A stretch of DNA of 64,000 nt from JAGPUQ01 sp036677085. GTDB taxonomy: Bacteria; Pseudomonadota; Gammaproteobacteria; Pseudomonadales; Porticoccaceae. A model generated the notes under the pieces. It searched no databases. It was not told the DNA's origin and was given only the letters and a program-made list of their open reading frames with translations. Shown here piece after piece: positions 17,743 to 25,832 of the stretch; the stretch's first letter is position 1; every line of letters begins with the position of its first letter. The stretch covers positions 62,001 to 126,000 of the forward strand of contig JAKFFI010000004.1 of NCBI GenBank assembly GCA_036677085.1. The letters run 5' to 3'. A program made the translations under genes and the position numbers.

Positions 17743-18247
17743 TGCATTCTCTCCCCTGTCTACTCGTTAAGGAATCTACTCGTTAAAGAATTTTCGCATC
17801 TACAGAGTGGGTTGTGCACAACGAACAGGTGCTATCGACGTCTGTAACCCCGGGTTTACGCCCCAACCTTCCGCTTCCGGAGACTGATCGAAGCGACCAA
17901 CCCGGCGTCAGATAACCACCACTCATCGCCTGTCGCAAAACTGCGCGACCACTCAACCCTCTTTGGTCTCAGCGGCCATTCTGATTCTTCTGGAGCTTTC
18001 GCCGTTTGATTCACGTCAAGCTGGCCCGGAAAGGGCCTGGGTTGAATTCGAGGCAGCTCCGCCCGGCATCCCGTCGGCCATCGCGGCCGGCAGACCGCGA
18101 CGGGCACCGGGAGAATCTGTGCAGATGCGCCACGCCGATCCCACCTTCCCCTTCGCAGGGACGAGCCCCGCGCGGGGGCGACTGAAAATGGCTGTTCGGA
18201 CAGCGATTGCGCTCCGATTGTGCATGCGCAGGGTCGGATACCGCCCG
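17743..18247. other. Intergenic region upstream of BVMO 2; no gene seen
   Basis: About 500 bp without a supported gene. It contains the 16-bp tandem repeat near BVMO 2. The remainder, downstream of the SDR gene, shows no convincing open frame or clear terminator. Confidence 0.45.
17759..17790. repeat. 16-bp tandem direct repeat upstream of BVMO 2
   Basis: TCTACTCGTTAAGGAA and TCTACTCGTTAAAGAA are contiguous and differ at one position. They begin 17 bp upstream of the BVMO 2 ATG, overlapping the region expected for its ribosome site or promoter. Tandem half-sites of this kind can be activator sites, or a small local duplication. Confidence 0.6.
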
Positions 18248-19009
18248 TCAGGTCGCCATATACCCGCCATCGACGGGCAGTGCATGCCCGGTGATGTAGG
18301 ACGCGCTCTCGGAACACAGGTACACGGCCGCATCCGCGATCTCGCTGGGTTCGCCCAGCCGTTTGACGGGCTGTGCCGCAATCATGGCTTCGGCTACCCG
18401 CGGGCTCTCTTCGAATACGCGCATCAGCATGGGTGTACGGATCGGCCCCGGGCACACGGCATTGACCCGGATTTTCTTGGTGGCGTAGTCGAGCGCCGCC
18501 GATTTGGTAAGGCCGATCACCGCGTGCTTGGCGGCGGAATATTGTCCCAGGTTCTTGACGCCGATCAGACCGGCGTCGGAAGCCGTGTTGACGATCGCGC
18601 CGCCGCCCTGGGTGAGCATCTGGCGAATCTGATACTTCATGCACAGGAAAACACCGAGGATGTTGACCCGATAATTCAACATGAAATTCTCTTCGGTCGC
18701 ATCGGCCAGTTTGGACGATTCGCCTTCGACGCCCGCGTTGTTGAACGCACAGTTCAGCCCGCCGAAATTCACCACGGCCGCCTTGACCAGCGCTTCGGCA
18801 TCGGCGGCCTGGGATACATCGCATTTCAGAAAAATGGCCTTGCCACCCGCTTTGGTGACCAGGTGCGCGGTTTCCTCGCCCCCGACGACATTGATATCGG
18901 CGACCACCACGCTCGCACCCTCGCGGGCAAAGATCTCACAGGCCGCCCGGCCGATGCCGCTGCCGCCCCCGGTTACCACTGCTACCTTACCTGCGACTAT
19001 TCCCGCCAT
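18248..19009 (-). CDS. Short-chain dehydrogenase/reductase (glucose 1-dehydrogenase-like)
   Basis: Classical SDR of 253 residues: cofactor loop TGGGSGIG, acidic residue in VVADI favouring NAD, NNAG segment CAFNNAGVEG, catalytic Ser in NTASDAG and Tyr-x3-Lys in QYSAAK. The C-terminus PVDGGYMAT is typical. The start at 19009 follows GAGGTC. Substrate unknown; a secondary alcohol made or used by the adjacent BVMO pathway is likely. The upstream 120 bp contain repeated TTTGGTGAA and an AACCA-AC-TGGTT element. Confidence 0.88.
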   Translation of the reverse strand: MAGIVAGKVAVVTGGGSGIGRAACEIFAREGASVVVADINVVGGEETAHLVTKAGGKAIFLKCDVSQAADAEALVKAAVVNFGGLNCAFNNAGVEGESSKLADATEENFMLNYRVNILGVFLCMKYQIRQMLTQGGGAIVNTASDAGLIGVKNLGQYSAAKHAVIGLTKSAALDYATKKIRVNAVCPGPIRTPMLMRVFEESPRVAEAMIAAQPVKRLGEPSEIADAAVYLCSESASYITGHALPVDGGYMAT

Positions 19010-19034
19010 GACCGACCTCCTCTGGTTGAATTAC

Positions 19035-19085
19035 TTTGGTGAAATAACTTTTGGTGAACAAACTGTTTTGTTTAACCAACTGGTT
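19035..19085. promoter_or_regulatory. Candidate operator region upstream of the SDR
   Basis: TTTGGTGAA occurs twice (19035-19043 and 19050-19058, 15 bp apart), and AACCA-AC-TGGTT (19074-19085) forms a 12-bp inverted repeat. The A/T-rich stretch precedes the SDR start on the minus strand. The pattern resembles TetR- or LysR-type sites; no such regulator is encoded nearby. Confidence 0.3.
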
Positions 19086-19131
19086 CATGGAGCAGTTGCT
19101 GGACCGCTGGTTTGCTGTAAAAACCTCACAG

Positions 19132-19566
19132 TCAAACAACAGCTTCCCGATGCGTGGGCTCCAGATAATCGGGATTGGTAATACGCACCTTGTCGATCAC
19201 CTGGCGCAGGGCAAACGCCATGACATCATCCCACTGGGCGTCCAGTTTTCCGGCACGCGCGCTGGCGCAAAACGCGGCATAGGGTTCCGTCATCGATGGC
19301 TCTTCGCCGGTGAGGCGCGTCAGTTCGCGCATCTGGCGCTGTGCGGCGACTGTACCCGCCGCGAGTTCGCGCTCGACCACCTTCAGTAGAAACACCGCGC
19401 ACAACGCATTGTAGCGTTCGCTGCCACTGCCGCTGCTGCGGCCCGCCACGCCATTGATGAATTCGGTGACCGTCTTGAGGATTTCCGGGATATCCGGCCG
19501 GTCCTGGGTCAGGGCGCGCAGTCGCTCCGGACTCCCCGGGGTTTGGGCGCTTGATTTCCGATTCAT
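19132..19566 (-). CDS. Small DUF6285-like protein, likely partner of the adjacent kinase
   Basis: 144-residue soluble protein with no signal peptide; helical segments ILKTVTEFINGV and ALCAVFLLKVVERELA are visible. It matches the pattern of DUF6285 proteins (RPDIPEILKTVTEF start, NPDYLEP end), which I recall sitting beside APH-type acyl-CoA kinases. Its ATG overlaps the kinase stop codon (ATGA), implying translational coupling and a complex. By analogy with LvaB, the small protein LvaA needs for 4-hydroxyacyl-CoA phosphorylation in Pseudomonas putida, it may be an essential accessory subunit. The DUF assignment is from memory of the motif pattern. Confidence 0.72.
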   Translation of the reverse strand: MNRKSSAQTPGSPERLRALTQDRPDIPEILKTVTEFINGVAGRSSGSGSERYNALCAVFLLKVVERELAAGTVAAQRQMRELTRLTGEEPSMTEPYAAFCASARAGKLDAQWDDVMAFALRQVIDKVRITNPDYLEPTHREAVV

Positions 19567-20609
19567 TGATAGTGCCCCAGGATGGTCATCAGCAGATCAT
19601 ATTCGATCATGCTGGCGTTGCGGCCGCAGCAGGCAAAGGGCAAGGAGCGGCGCTCGCCGCGCAGATGACCGTCAGCCTGCATCATGTTGATTACAGCCCA
19701 CTTGAAGCAACTGAAGACCTCCCACCACAGAATTTCCTCGTCGCTCACCGCCCGGCCGCCATTGGCCTGGTAGGCGGCCTGGAGCTCACTGCGCTGCCCC
19801 ATGCCCCCCACCGGACGATCGATGTTTCCGTAGCGCCAGGAGCGCAGGCAAACCCAACCGAAATCCGCCATGCCGCTGCCGAGGTGAGCACACTCCCAGT
19901 CGAGCACACCCACGATGCCAGTGGTATCCAGAATCAGGTTGCCGACGCGATAATCACCGTGAATCAGCCGCGCCGGCACCGGCGGCGGCCGGTGCCGTTC
20001 CAGCCACCGGATACCGACATCCAGCGCGGGATGGCCGCCGCCGTAGCTGTCGTAGCGCGTCACCTGGGCGGCAAGCTGATCACGGGAATCCGCGCTCGCC
20101 GTTAGAAATGGTAATTCATCGACCGGAATGGCGTGCAGACGCGCAAAGATTTCGCCGGTCTGGGCGGCGAAACGCGCGCGCGCATTCGCATACGCCGGGT
20201 CGGTCAGCAGTTTCTTGGGCAGGGTTTCGCCGGCGATGCGGGTCATCACGAACCCGCGGTCCAGATCGTCGGCTGGCTCCAGTTCGAACACGGGCTCCGG
20301 CACTGGCAGGCCGTGGCGATGGACGACCTGAAGAATCCGGTACTGCTCCGCGGGCGGCAAAAACGGCGATGTCGGCGCGCGATAGGTCTCCTGGCGCAAC
20401 ACCAGCGGCCGCGTGCCGCCCGGTTCCACCAGATCGAACAGCAGCGTGCGATTGGAGGCGCCCAGGGTCGCCGCCTGGACATTGGCGATACGCGCCGCGC
20501 TGCCATGGCGCCGCTTCACCGCCGCGTCCAACCGTGCAGTGATCGCGGCCATTATCGGATCAAGAACCAGCGGATCGCCAACCAGCGGTTCGAGCGCCTG
20601 TGCAGCCAT
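19563..20609 (-). CDS. APH-family phosphotransferase, LvaA/ACAD10-type acyl-CoA kinase
   Basis: 348-residue aminoglycoside-phosphotransferase-fold kinase starting at ATG 20609 (MAAQALEPL). The frame is open further upstream but that part is antisense to the next gene. The catalytic loop HGDYRVGNLI, the metal-binding DWE (VGVLDWECAHLG) and the N-lobe LVLRQE are present. In this family (bacterial LvaA and the kinase domain of ACAD10/11) the hydroxyl of 4-hydroxyacyl-CoA is phosphorylated so that it can be eliminated. It overlaps the DUF6285-like gene by 4 bp. Downstream of BVMO and lactonase genes, hydroxy acids from ring opening are plausible substrates. Antibiotic phosphorylation is unlikely. 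Confidence 0.8.
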   Translation of the reverse strand: MAAQALEPLVGDPLVLDPIMAAITARLDAAVKRRHGSAARIANVQAATLGASNRTLLFDLVEPGGTRPLVLRQETYRAPTSPFLPPAEQYRILQVVHRHGLPVPEPVFELEPADDLDRGFVMTRIAGETLPKKLLTDPAYANARARFAAQTGEIFARLHAIPVDELPFLTASADSRDQLAAQVTRYDSYGGGHPALDVGIRWLERHRPPPVPARLIHGDYRVGNLILDTTGIVGVLDWECAHLGSGMADFGWVCLRSWRYGNIDRPVGGMGQRSELQAAYQANGGRAVSDEEILWWEVFSCFKWAVINMMQADGHLRGERRSLPFACCGRNASMIEYDLLMTILGHYQ

Positions 20610-20626
20610 GTCCCGTCGCGCCGGTT

Positions 20627-21631
20627 TCAGAGCGGATAGCCGGCGGGTTCGCCGTCTTCCATAAATTCGATGTACTCGGTCATGCCCAGTCCTTCGCGGC
20701 CATCTTCCCAGCGCCAGCGGGTAAAACCTTCGGCGATGCGACAGGCCAGCTCCTGATCGCCCACCTGACGGCGGTTGCGCAGGGGCGCCATGGTGAGCAC
20801 CTCGCCGCTGATGCGCACGGCCCGCTGGGTGGTGCGCACGCCCAGCTGTATCCGCGCCGGGTCTTTGTTCGCATCCCATTCGGTGAACACATCGAGATCG
20901 ATGATGTCCTCGTAGGCACCGTCAAACAGCAACACCCCGAGCCGGTACACGACCCGTTGGCGATCCGTCCGCTTCAACAGCATGAAACCCCGGTCGGCGC
21001 CGAAGGTGGCGATGAACAGCCGGTAGAAATAGATGTTCTGCCAGAATCGCGGCCCCCAGGAGTGATCGCGCCAGCCGAAGCCATCGATGTCCCAGGACTG
21101 GTCGCCCACCTGGATCCGGCCCCGGGTGCGGGTGTGCTGATTGAAGTGGCCGAGGGAAAAATCCCGCCCGTACATGGTTTCCTCTCCCGCCCCGGTGGGT
21201 TCACCGCCATGCATCGGGGAGACCCCGGTGAGCTGAAACTCGACCCCGCCCGGAACCCGCTGCGCCTGCTTGAACAACGCCGAGGGATTGCGCAACAACT
21301 GGGGATCGTCGAGCACCATCAATTCGCCGCGATACGTCATGGACACCGCCTTGAAGGGCTCGACGACCTGGTATTCGAGACCGCCCGCACAGTGGCGTTC
21401 ATTGGTGGTGATTTCCGGGCGCTGAAACTGGCAGGCGACGCGGCCATCCGGCAGATAGAGGCACACCGACAGCTCCGCGCGACCCTCGTTGACCCGGTTG
21501 CCGAGGCGCATCCAGCCTCCCACGCGCTGCACCGGATCCCAGCCGTTGACGTACACGCTTTCGTTGAAATTGGGTTCCGCGGTCGGCTGGTGGGTGTATT
21601 CGTCGGCCGGTGCCAGTCGGTAAGTGCTCAT
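20627..21631 (-). CDS. Uncharacterised beta-rich protein (DUF7064/7065-like), copy 1
   Basis: 334 residues, starting at ATG 21631 (MSTYRLAPADEY). It has no signal peptide or membrane segment. The conserved signature is GFGWRDHSWGPRFWQNIYFYR near the middle; the DHSWGxR motif recalls AttH/lipocalin-like double beta-barrels that bind lipids. A clear paralogue lies at 30022-31080 on the other strand, on the far side of the sox cluster. It ends 17 bp before the kinase gene, so it is probably co-transcribed with it. Function unknown; binding or modifying a hydrophobic substrate is a guess. Confidence 0.75.
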   Translation of the reverse strand: MSTYRLAPADEYTHQPTAEPNFNESVYVNGWDPVQRVGGWMRLGNRVNEGRAELSVCLYLPDGRVACQFQRPEITTNERHCAGGLEYQVVEPFKAVSMTYRGELMVLDDPQLLRNPSALFKQAQRVPGGVEFQLTGVSPMHGGEPTGAGEETMYGRDFSLGHFNQHTRTRGRIQVGDQSWDIDGFGWRDHSWGPRFWQNIYFYRLFIATFGADRGFMLLKRTDRQRVVYRLGVLLFDGAYEDIIDLDVFTEWDANKDPARIQLGVRTTQRAVRISGEVLTMAPLRNRRQVGDQELACRIAEGFTRWRWEDGREGLGMTEYIEFMEDGEPAGYPL

Positions 21632-21700
21632 ACGTCGCGCCCCCAGAGGTCGTTTTATTGGTTGATCGGCCGTGGCGGCCGCAGCCATCGGACTATAACT

Positions 21701-21720
21701 GATCCGGCTGAGGCCGGATC
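21701..21720 (-). terminator. Stem-loop downstream of soxB
   Basis: GATCCGGC-TGAG-GCCGGATC forms an 8-bp stem between the soxB stop and the next minus-strand gene. There is no T-run. A second short stem with a GCGGGGCATGAC tail lies at 21791-21815. Confidence 0.4.
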
Positions 21721-21859
21721 ATTCGGGTCGCGGCCAGGACCAGGAGATGTCGAGTTTTTTCACGGCGGGTAAGACACCGGGACAATTGGTTGCCCGCTTG
21801 CGCGGGGCATGACGGATTTTTAGAGGTGCCCTGTAGCGGCACTCAGTCCAATCAGGGAG

Positions 21860-23569
21860 CTACAGGATGCCTTGATTCGCGTCGACGCCGATCAGCCGTG
21901 GCTGGTTCACGCGGGTGATGGAAACCGTTTTCTGCGCGCGCAGCCAGCGCCCCACGACATCCCACACGGGTTCGCCCTGCACCCCTCCCGCGACAGGCGC
22001 CCAGCCGGCCACCTTGTAGGTCTTGCCGGCGTCGATGGGCTTGCCGTCAAGACGCATGTCCTGAATCCGCTGGCCGGCCGCCGCGCCCGGTTCGATGGCA
22101 TAGCTCAGACCGCCGACGCGCACCATGTCGCCGCCCTGCTGGAGGTAGGGGTCGGGGTTGAACAGATTGTCGGCCACGTCCTCAAGAACCACCTTGATGC
22201 GCTCGCCGGTCATGTCGGTGAGCGTGGTCTGCGGATAGCTGATCGCGGTCTGATCGAGCAGATGCTCCATGGTGATGGCGCTGCCCGGCAGCAGGCTGGT
22301 GCCCCAGCGGAAGCCCGGCGAAAACGCGATCTGCGCGTCCTTCTCGGCCATCAGCGCATCGACAATGAGCTGATCGAAGCTGCCGTTGAAATTGCCGCGC
22401 CGGTACAGGGTGTCGGTCGTGGTGGCGAGCACCTCGCCGAGCTTCGCCTCAAAGGGTTTGCGGATGTGCGCGATCAGCGCCGCCATGTCCGCGTCCGGCT
22501 TGAGCGCGGCGGCGAACACTGGCAGCAGCCGGTATTTCCAGCCCGCGGGCTTGCCGTTCTTGACCTCGAAATCGAGCACGCCGAGAAACTTGCCGTTGCT
22601 GCCGGCGTTGGTCACCAGCGTCTCGCCGCCGGCATTCTTCACCACGATGGGCTGAGGCACGCCGTCGTGGGTGTGGCCGCCGAGGATGGCGTCGAGCCCG
22701 GCCACGCGGGAGGCGAGCTTCAGATCGACATCCATCCCGTTGTGGGACAGAAGCACCACGATCTGCGCGCCCTTGCCGCGCACTTCCTCGATCACCTTCT
22801 GTAAATTCTCATCCTGAATGCCGAAGCTCCAGTCCGGAATGAAGTGCGCGGGATTGGCTATGGGTGTGTAGGGAAATGCCTGACCGATGACCGCGACCGG
22901 CACACCATTCATTTCGCGGAACGTGTAGGCCGGAAACACCGGATCGCCGAAATCGGCCGTGCGGATGTTCTGGGCGACGAATTCGACCTTGCCCTTGAAG
23001 TCCTTCGCGATGATCTCGTTGACGCGCGCCGCGCCCAGCGTGAACTCCCAGTGTGCGGTCATCACATCCACGCCCAGCGCCAGCGCGGCATCCACCATGT
23101 CCTGGCCGTTGGTCCACAGCGCGGTGGCAGAGCCCTGCCAGGTATCTCCACCGTCGAGCAGCAGCGCACCGGGCCGCGATGCGCGGACCTGCTTGACCAG
23201 GGTAGCCAAGTGCGCGAAACCGCCCACCTTGCCGTAGCGGGTCGCGGCGGATTCGAAGTCCAGGCAGGTGAAGGCATAAGCTTCCGCCGTGCCGGGCTTG
23301 AGGCCAAAGGACTTGAGCAGGTGTGCGCCGACCAGATGCGGGGGGCGGTTGCGCGCCGCGCCGAGGCCGAGATTGACCGAGGGCTCGCGGAAATGGATCG
23401 GGTTGAGCTGCGCATGAGCATCGGTCAGATGCAGGAAGTGCACATTGCCGAAAGTGGGCGCCTCATAAAGTCCCGACCAGTCCGTCGCCGCTTGCGCGGC
23501 GCGACCCATCAGCGGCAGCCCGGCACCGGCCGCGGCGGCGAGCACCTGCAGAAATTCGCGGCGATTCAT
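21860..23569 (-). CDS. soxB: Thiosulfohydrolase SoxB
   Basis: Periplasmic dimanganese hydrolase that releases sulfate from the SoxY-bound cysteine S-thiosulfonate. The 569-residue protein starts with a twin-arginine signal (NRREFLQVLAAAAGAG). Metal-site motifs of the 5'-nucleotidase-like fold are visible: LTDAHAQ, GGDTWQGS, LSHNGMDVD and GGHTHDG. A 5'-nucleotidase-like C-terminal domain follows (FNGSFDQLIVDAL, LDQTAISYPQT). It is last in soxCDYZAXB, 10 bp after soxX. Confidence 0.95.
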   Translation of the reverse strand: MNRREFLQVLAAAAGAGLPLMGRAAQAATDWSGLYEAPTFGNVHFLHLTDAHAQLNPIHFREPSVNLGLGAARNRPPHLVGAHLLKSFGLKPGTAEAYAFTCLDFESAATRYGKVGGFAHLATLVKQVRASRPGALLLDGGDTWQGSATALWTNGQDMVDAALALGVDVMTAHWEFTLGAARVNEIIAKDFKGKVEFVAQNIRTADFGDPVFPAYTFREMNGVPVAVIGQAFPYTPIANPAHFIPDWSFGIQDENLQKVIEEVRGKGAQIVVLLSHNGMDVDLKLASRVAGLDAILGGHTHDGVPQPIVVKNAGGETLVTNAGSNGKFLGVLDFEVKNGKPAGWKYRLLPVFAAALKPDADMAALIAHIRKPFEAKLGEVLATTTDTLYRRGNFNGSFDQLIVDALMAEKDAQIAFSPGFRWGTSLLPGSAITMEHLLDQTAISYPQTTLTDMTGERIKVVLEDVADNLFNPDPYLQQGGDMVRVGGLSYAIEPGAAAGQRIQDMRLDGKPIDAGKTYKVAGWAPVAGGVQGEPVWDVVGRWLRAQKTVSITRVNQPRLIGVDANQGIL

Positions 23570-23579
23570 CGCGACGCGC

Positions 23580-24173
23580 TCATTGATTGACCGGCGAAGC
23601 CGGATCGAACAGCAGCGCCATCACATCCTTGAGCTGTTGTTCGGTGAGGATGCCGCCATCCCCGAAGCGCGGCATGTGGGAGCAGGCGTTGTAGGCGTGC
23701 GGATTCCACAGCCGCGTCCAGGTGTACTTGAGGATCTCCGCGGACTGGCCGCGCTGCTTGCCGTACCCGGTCAGCGACGGGCCCAGATTGCCAAAGGCGA
23801 TCTCCTTGGGCGCGAGCTGGTGGCAGGCATAGCAGTTGCCGCCGTTGGGGCTGGCCGGATCGTCCGAGTACTGCATGCCGGTGCCGGTCTGCGCGATCTT
23901 CTCGCCCGCTTCCCAGTTGCCGAGAAACTGGCCGTCCGCTGGAAATTTCACGGTCGCGAGGGCAGCACTCTGGATCTTCTCGGCCTCGGGTTGGGGAAGC
24001 GTCATGCCGACGGCACCGCTGCACGCCGCCTGCATCGGACTGCGTTCCAGCCGCTCCAGGCCGGCCTGGTTTTTGGCTTTGAAGGAACCCTTGATTACAG
24101 CATCGGGATCGGCGGCGCCCACGACAGTCGCAATCGATAGCGACGCTGCGAAAATCATCTTCCTGAAATGCAT
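23580..24173 (-). CDS. soxX: SoxX, cytochrome c subunit of the SoxAX complex
   Basis: Small periplasmic cytochrome of 197 residues with an N-terminal Sec signal (MHFRKMIFAASLSIATVVGA). One heme site CYACH lies at about 114-118 and a Met ligand in SHMPRFG at about 167. SoxX accepts electrons when SoxA joins thiosulfate to SoxY. It lies 9 bp after soxA and 10 bp before soxB. Confidence 0.94.
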   Translation of the reverse strand: MHFRKMIFAASLSIATVVGAADPDAVIKGSFKAKNQAGLERLERSPMQAACSGAVGMTLPQPEAEKIQSAALATVKFPADGQFLGNWEAGEKIAQTGTGMQYSDDPASPNGGNCYACHQLAPKEIAFGNLGPSLTGYGKQRGQSAEILKYTWTRLWNPHAYNACSHMPRFGDGGILTEQQLKDVMALLFDPASPVNQ

Positions 24174-24182
24174 GGTCGGCTC

Positions 24183-24983
24183 CTATCTCTTGAGGCCGGG
24201 CGCGGCCATGGGCTCGCCGGCCGCAAGCACTCCCATGTAGGTGATGAGGGCGATCGCCGCATCGGATGTGAACACAAGCTGCGGAAAGCGCTGTTGCCGC
24301 ACGCAGTCGCCGACGCGCCATTCCATGGTGCGCACCGCGCCCTGCGAAATCCGGTAGCCCGGCCAGGTCGCGAAAGCGTTTCGGGCGCCCTTGGCTTCGG
24401 TCAGATTGGGCAATGCCTGCAAGCGAATGCGTTTGTCGCTTTGCGAATGGCAGGTCGCACACGAGAAATCGTAGGGGCCGGCGCGGTAGTTGAACAATTG
24501 CCGGCCGAGTTCAAACGCGGCTTTCTCTTGGGGATGGCTCTGCGGTACCGCAACCGGCACGCCCCGCGACTGGCCCGCAATCCAGGCAGCCAGGGCTTCC
24601 ATGTCGGTCGCCGGCTGACCCTGCTCCGAATAGGGCTTCGCGACCGCCTCCTCCGGCGTGAAGCCCTGCAGCTTCACCATGCAGTAGGCGAGCCGTGCCT
24701 CCAGATCCTGCACGCGATCGGCATCCTTGAAGTAGCGCGGCAACTGCGCGTAGGCACCCGCCACCACGCCCGCTCCCAGCCCGAGATCGCAGGCTGCCAG
24801 AGAAGCATGCTGCGGACCGCGCGCGGTTTTCCACAGCTCTTCGCCCTGCATCTCGACCAGCTCGGCCGGATTGTCGTCGCCGAACATCGCGCGGTACTGC
24901 GCGAAAATGTTGTCATCGTTCTGGGCCAGCAGCGGCAACGAAATCACCAGTGCAACCACTGCCAGTGCGGGTTTCCAGTTCAT
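24183..24983 (-). CDS. soxA: SoxA, L-cysteine S-thiosulfotransferase subunit
   Basis: Catalytic subunit of SoxAX, which forms the disulfide between thiosulfate and the SoxY C-terminal Cys. The start at ATG 24983 (MNWKPALAV) follows GGGAGGA; a TTG six bases upstream is less likely. The 266-residue protein has a signal peptide, one heme motif CATCH (about 175-179) and the active-site Cys in GDCVRQQRFP (about 227). The usual first heme site is replaced by two Cys without CxxCH (AACDLG and AYCMVK), so this is the one-heme form of SoxA. Confidence 0.94.
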   Translation of the reverse strand: MNWKPALAVVALVISLPLLAQNDDNIFAQYRAMFGDDNPAELVEMQGEELWKTARGPQHASLAACDLGLGAGVVAGAYAQLPRYFKDADRVQDLEARLAYCMVKLQGFTPEEAVAKPYSEQGQPATDMEALAAWIAGQSRGVPVAVPQSHPQEKAAFELGRQLFNYRAGPYDFSCATCHSQSDKRIRLQALPNLTEAKGARNAFATWPGYRISQGAVRTMEWRVGDCVRQQRFPQLVFTSDAAIALITYMGVLAAGEPMAAPGLKR

Positions 24984-25011
24984 GGGCAATCCTCCCGGGA
25001 GCGGGCTGCGC

Positions 25012-25323
25012 TCAGCTCAACACGACTTCATCGGTGCGCGTTTCGCCCTTGGTATCTTTCCACGCCACCACGACCTTGTCGCCGGCCGCGCCGCCCTTGA
25101 AGCGGAATTGCAGGAACGGGTTCTGCGACACCGCCGGTCCCCAGAGCGCGGAAAGCACTAGCTTGCCATTGTGCTGCGCCGTGACCTCGGTGATGTAGTG
25201 GGCCGGCACCAGTTGACCGTCGGCATCCTTGCGGCGCCCGGTTTCCATAGGGTGCGACATCAACGCCTTCACTTCCGTCACGCCAGCCGTGGTGGTGGCG
25301 CGGATCTTCATCGGGCTTGCCAT
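25012..25323 (-). CDS. soxZ: SoxZ, partner of the SoxY sulfur carrier
   Basis: 103-residue immunoglobulin-like protein without its own signal; it is exported bound to SoxY. Typical features are KIRATTTAGVTEVKALMSHP near the start and NPFLQFRFKG in the second half. It starts behind CAGGAGAA at ATG 25323. It lies between soxY and soxA. Confidence 0.95.
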   Translation of the reverse strand: MASPMKIRATTTAGVTEVKALMSHPMETGRRKDADGQLVPAHYITEVTAQHNGKLVLSALWGPAVSQNPFLQFRFKGGAAGDKVVVAWKDTKGETRTDEVVLS

Positions 25324-25347
25324 GTTGGTTCTCCTGTCTTCGCTGTC

Positions 25348-25803
25348 TCAGCCGCCGCAGCCGCCGAGCGTGACCTTGGTCTCGCGTACCGCGCTGTAAA
25401 ATTTCCCGTCCGCCTTGACCACGGCGTAGATGTTGCTGGTCTGGCCGACCTTGACGCGCGTGCTGACAAAGCCCTCCGTGCCCTCGGGAATCATGAACAC
25501 GGCGGCCATCGGGTTGGGGTTCTTCTCGACCAGCACCATGATCTGCTCGGTCTTGGGCAGCTTGCTGGTGATGCTCACCGGCACCACGGCGCCGTTCTCG
25601 GCGATGTCCGGACTGGCGAACTGGATCTGGTCGCTGGGCGTGGGCGTGGTGCCGAGCTCCTTGAACACGCCATTCATGTCCGGCGCCTTGAATGCCGCAT
25701 CGAACGCGCTGGCCATGGCCCGCAGCGGCCAGAATGCCGCGGTGGCGAAACCGCCGAGCGCGGCGGCGCCCAGGCGGAGGAATTTACGACGTTGCAGTTT
25801 CAT
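25348..25803 (-). CDS. soxY: SoxY, sulfur-carrier protein
   Basis: Carries the substrate sulfur on a C-terminal cysteine. The 151-residue protein ends in LGGCGG, the exact swinging-arm motif of SoxY, and begins with a twin-arginine signal (LQRRKFLRLGAAALGG). The central part is a small beta-sandwich with VFKELGTTPTPSDQI. It is followed 24 bp later by soxZ. Confidence 0.96.
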   Translation of the reverse strand: MKLQRRKFLRLGAAALGGFATAAFWPLRAMASAFDAAFKAPDMNGVFKELGTTPTPSDQIQFASPDIAENGAVVPVSITSKLPKTEQIMVLVEKNPNPMAAVFMIPEGTEGFVSTRVKVGQTSNIYAVVKADGKFYSAVRETKVTLGGCGG

Positions 25804-25832
25804 GGGATCTCCCGGTTGCAGGTGGCAGGGAT

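Noticed and set aside
19563..20609. Aminoglycoside resistance enzyme
   Set aside because: The APH fold is shared, but the DUF6285-like overlapping partner and catabolic context point to an LvaA/ACAD10-type acyl-CoA kinase.
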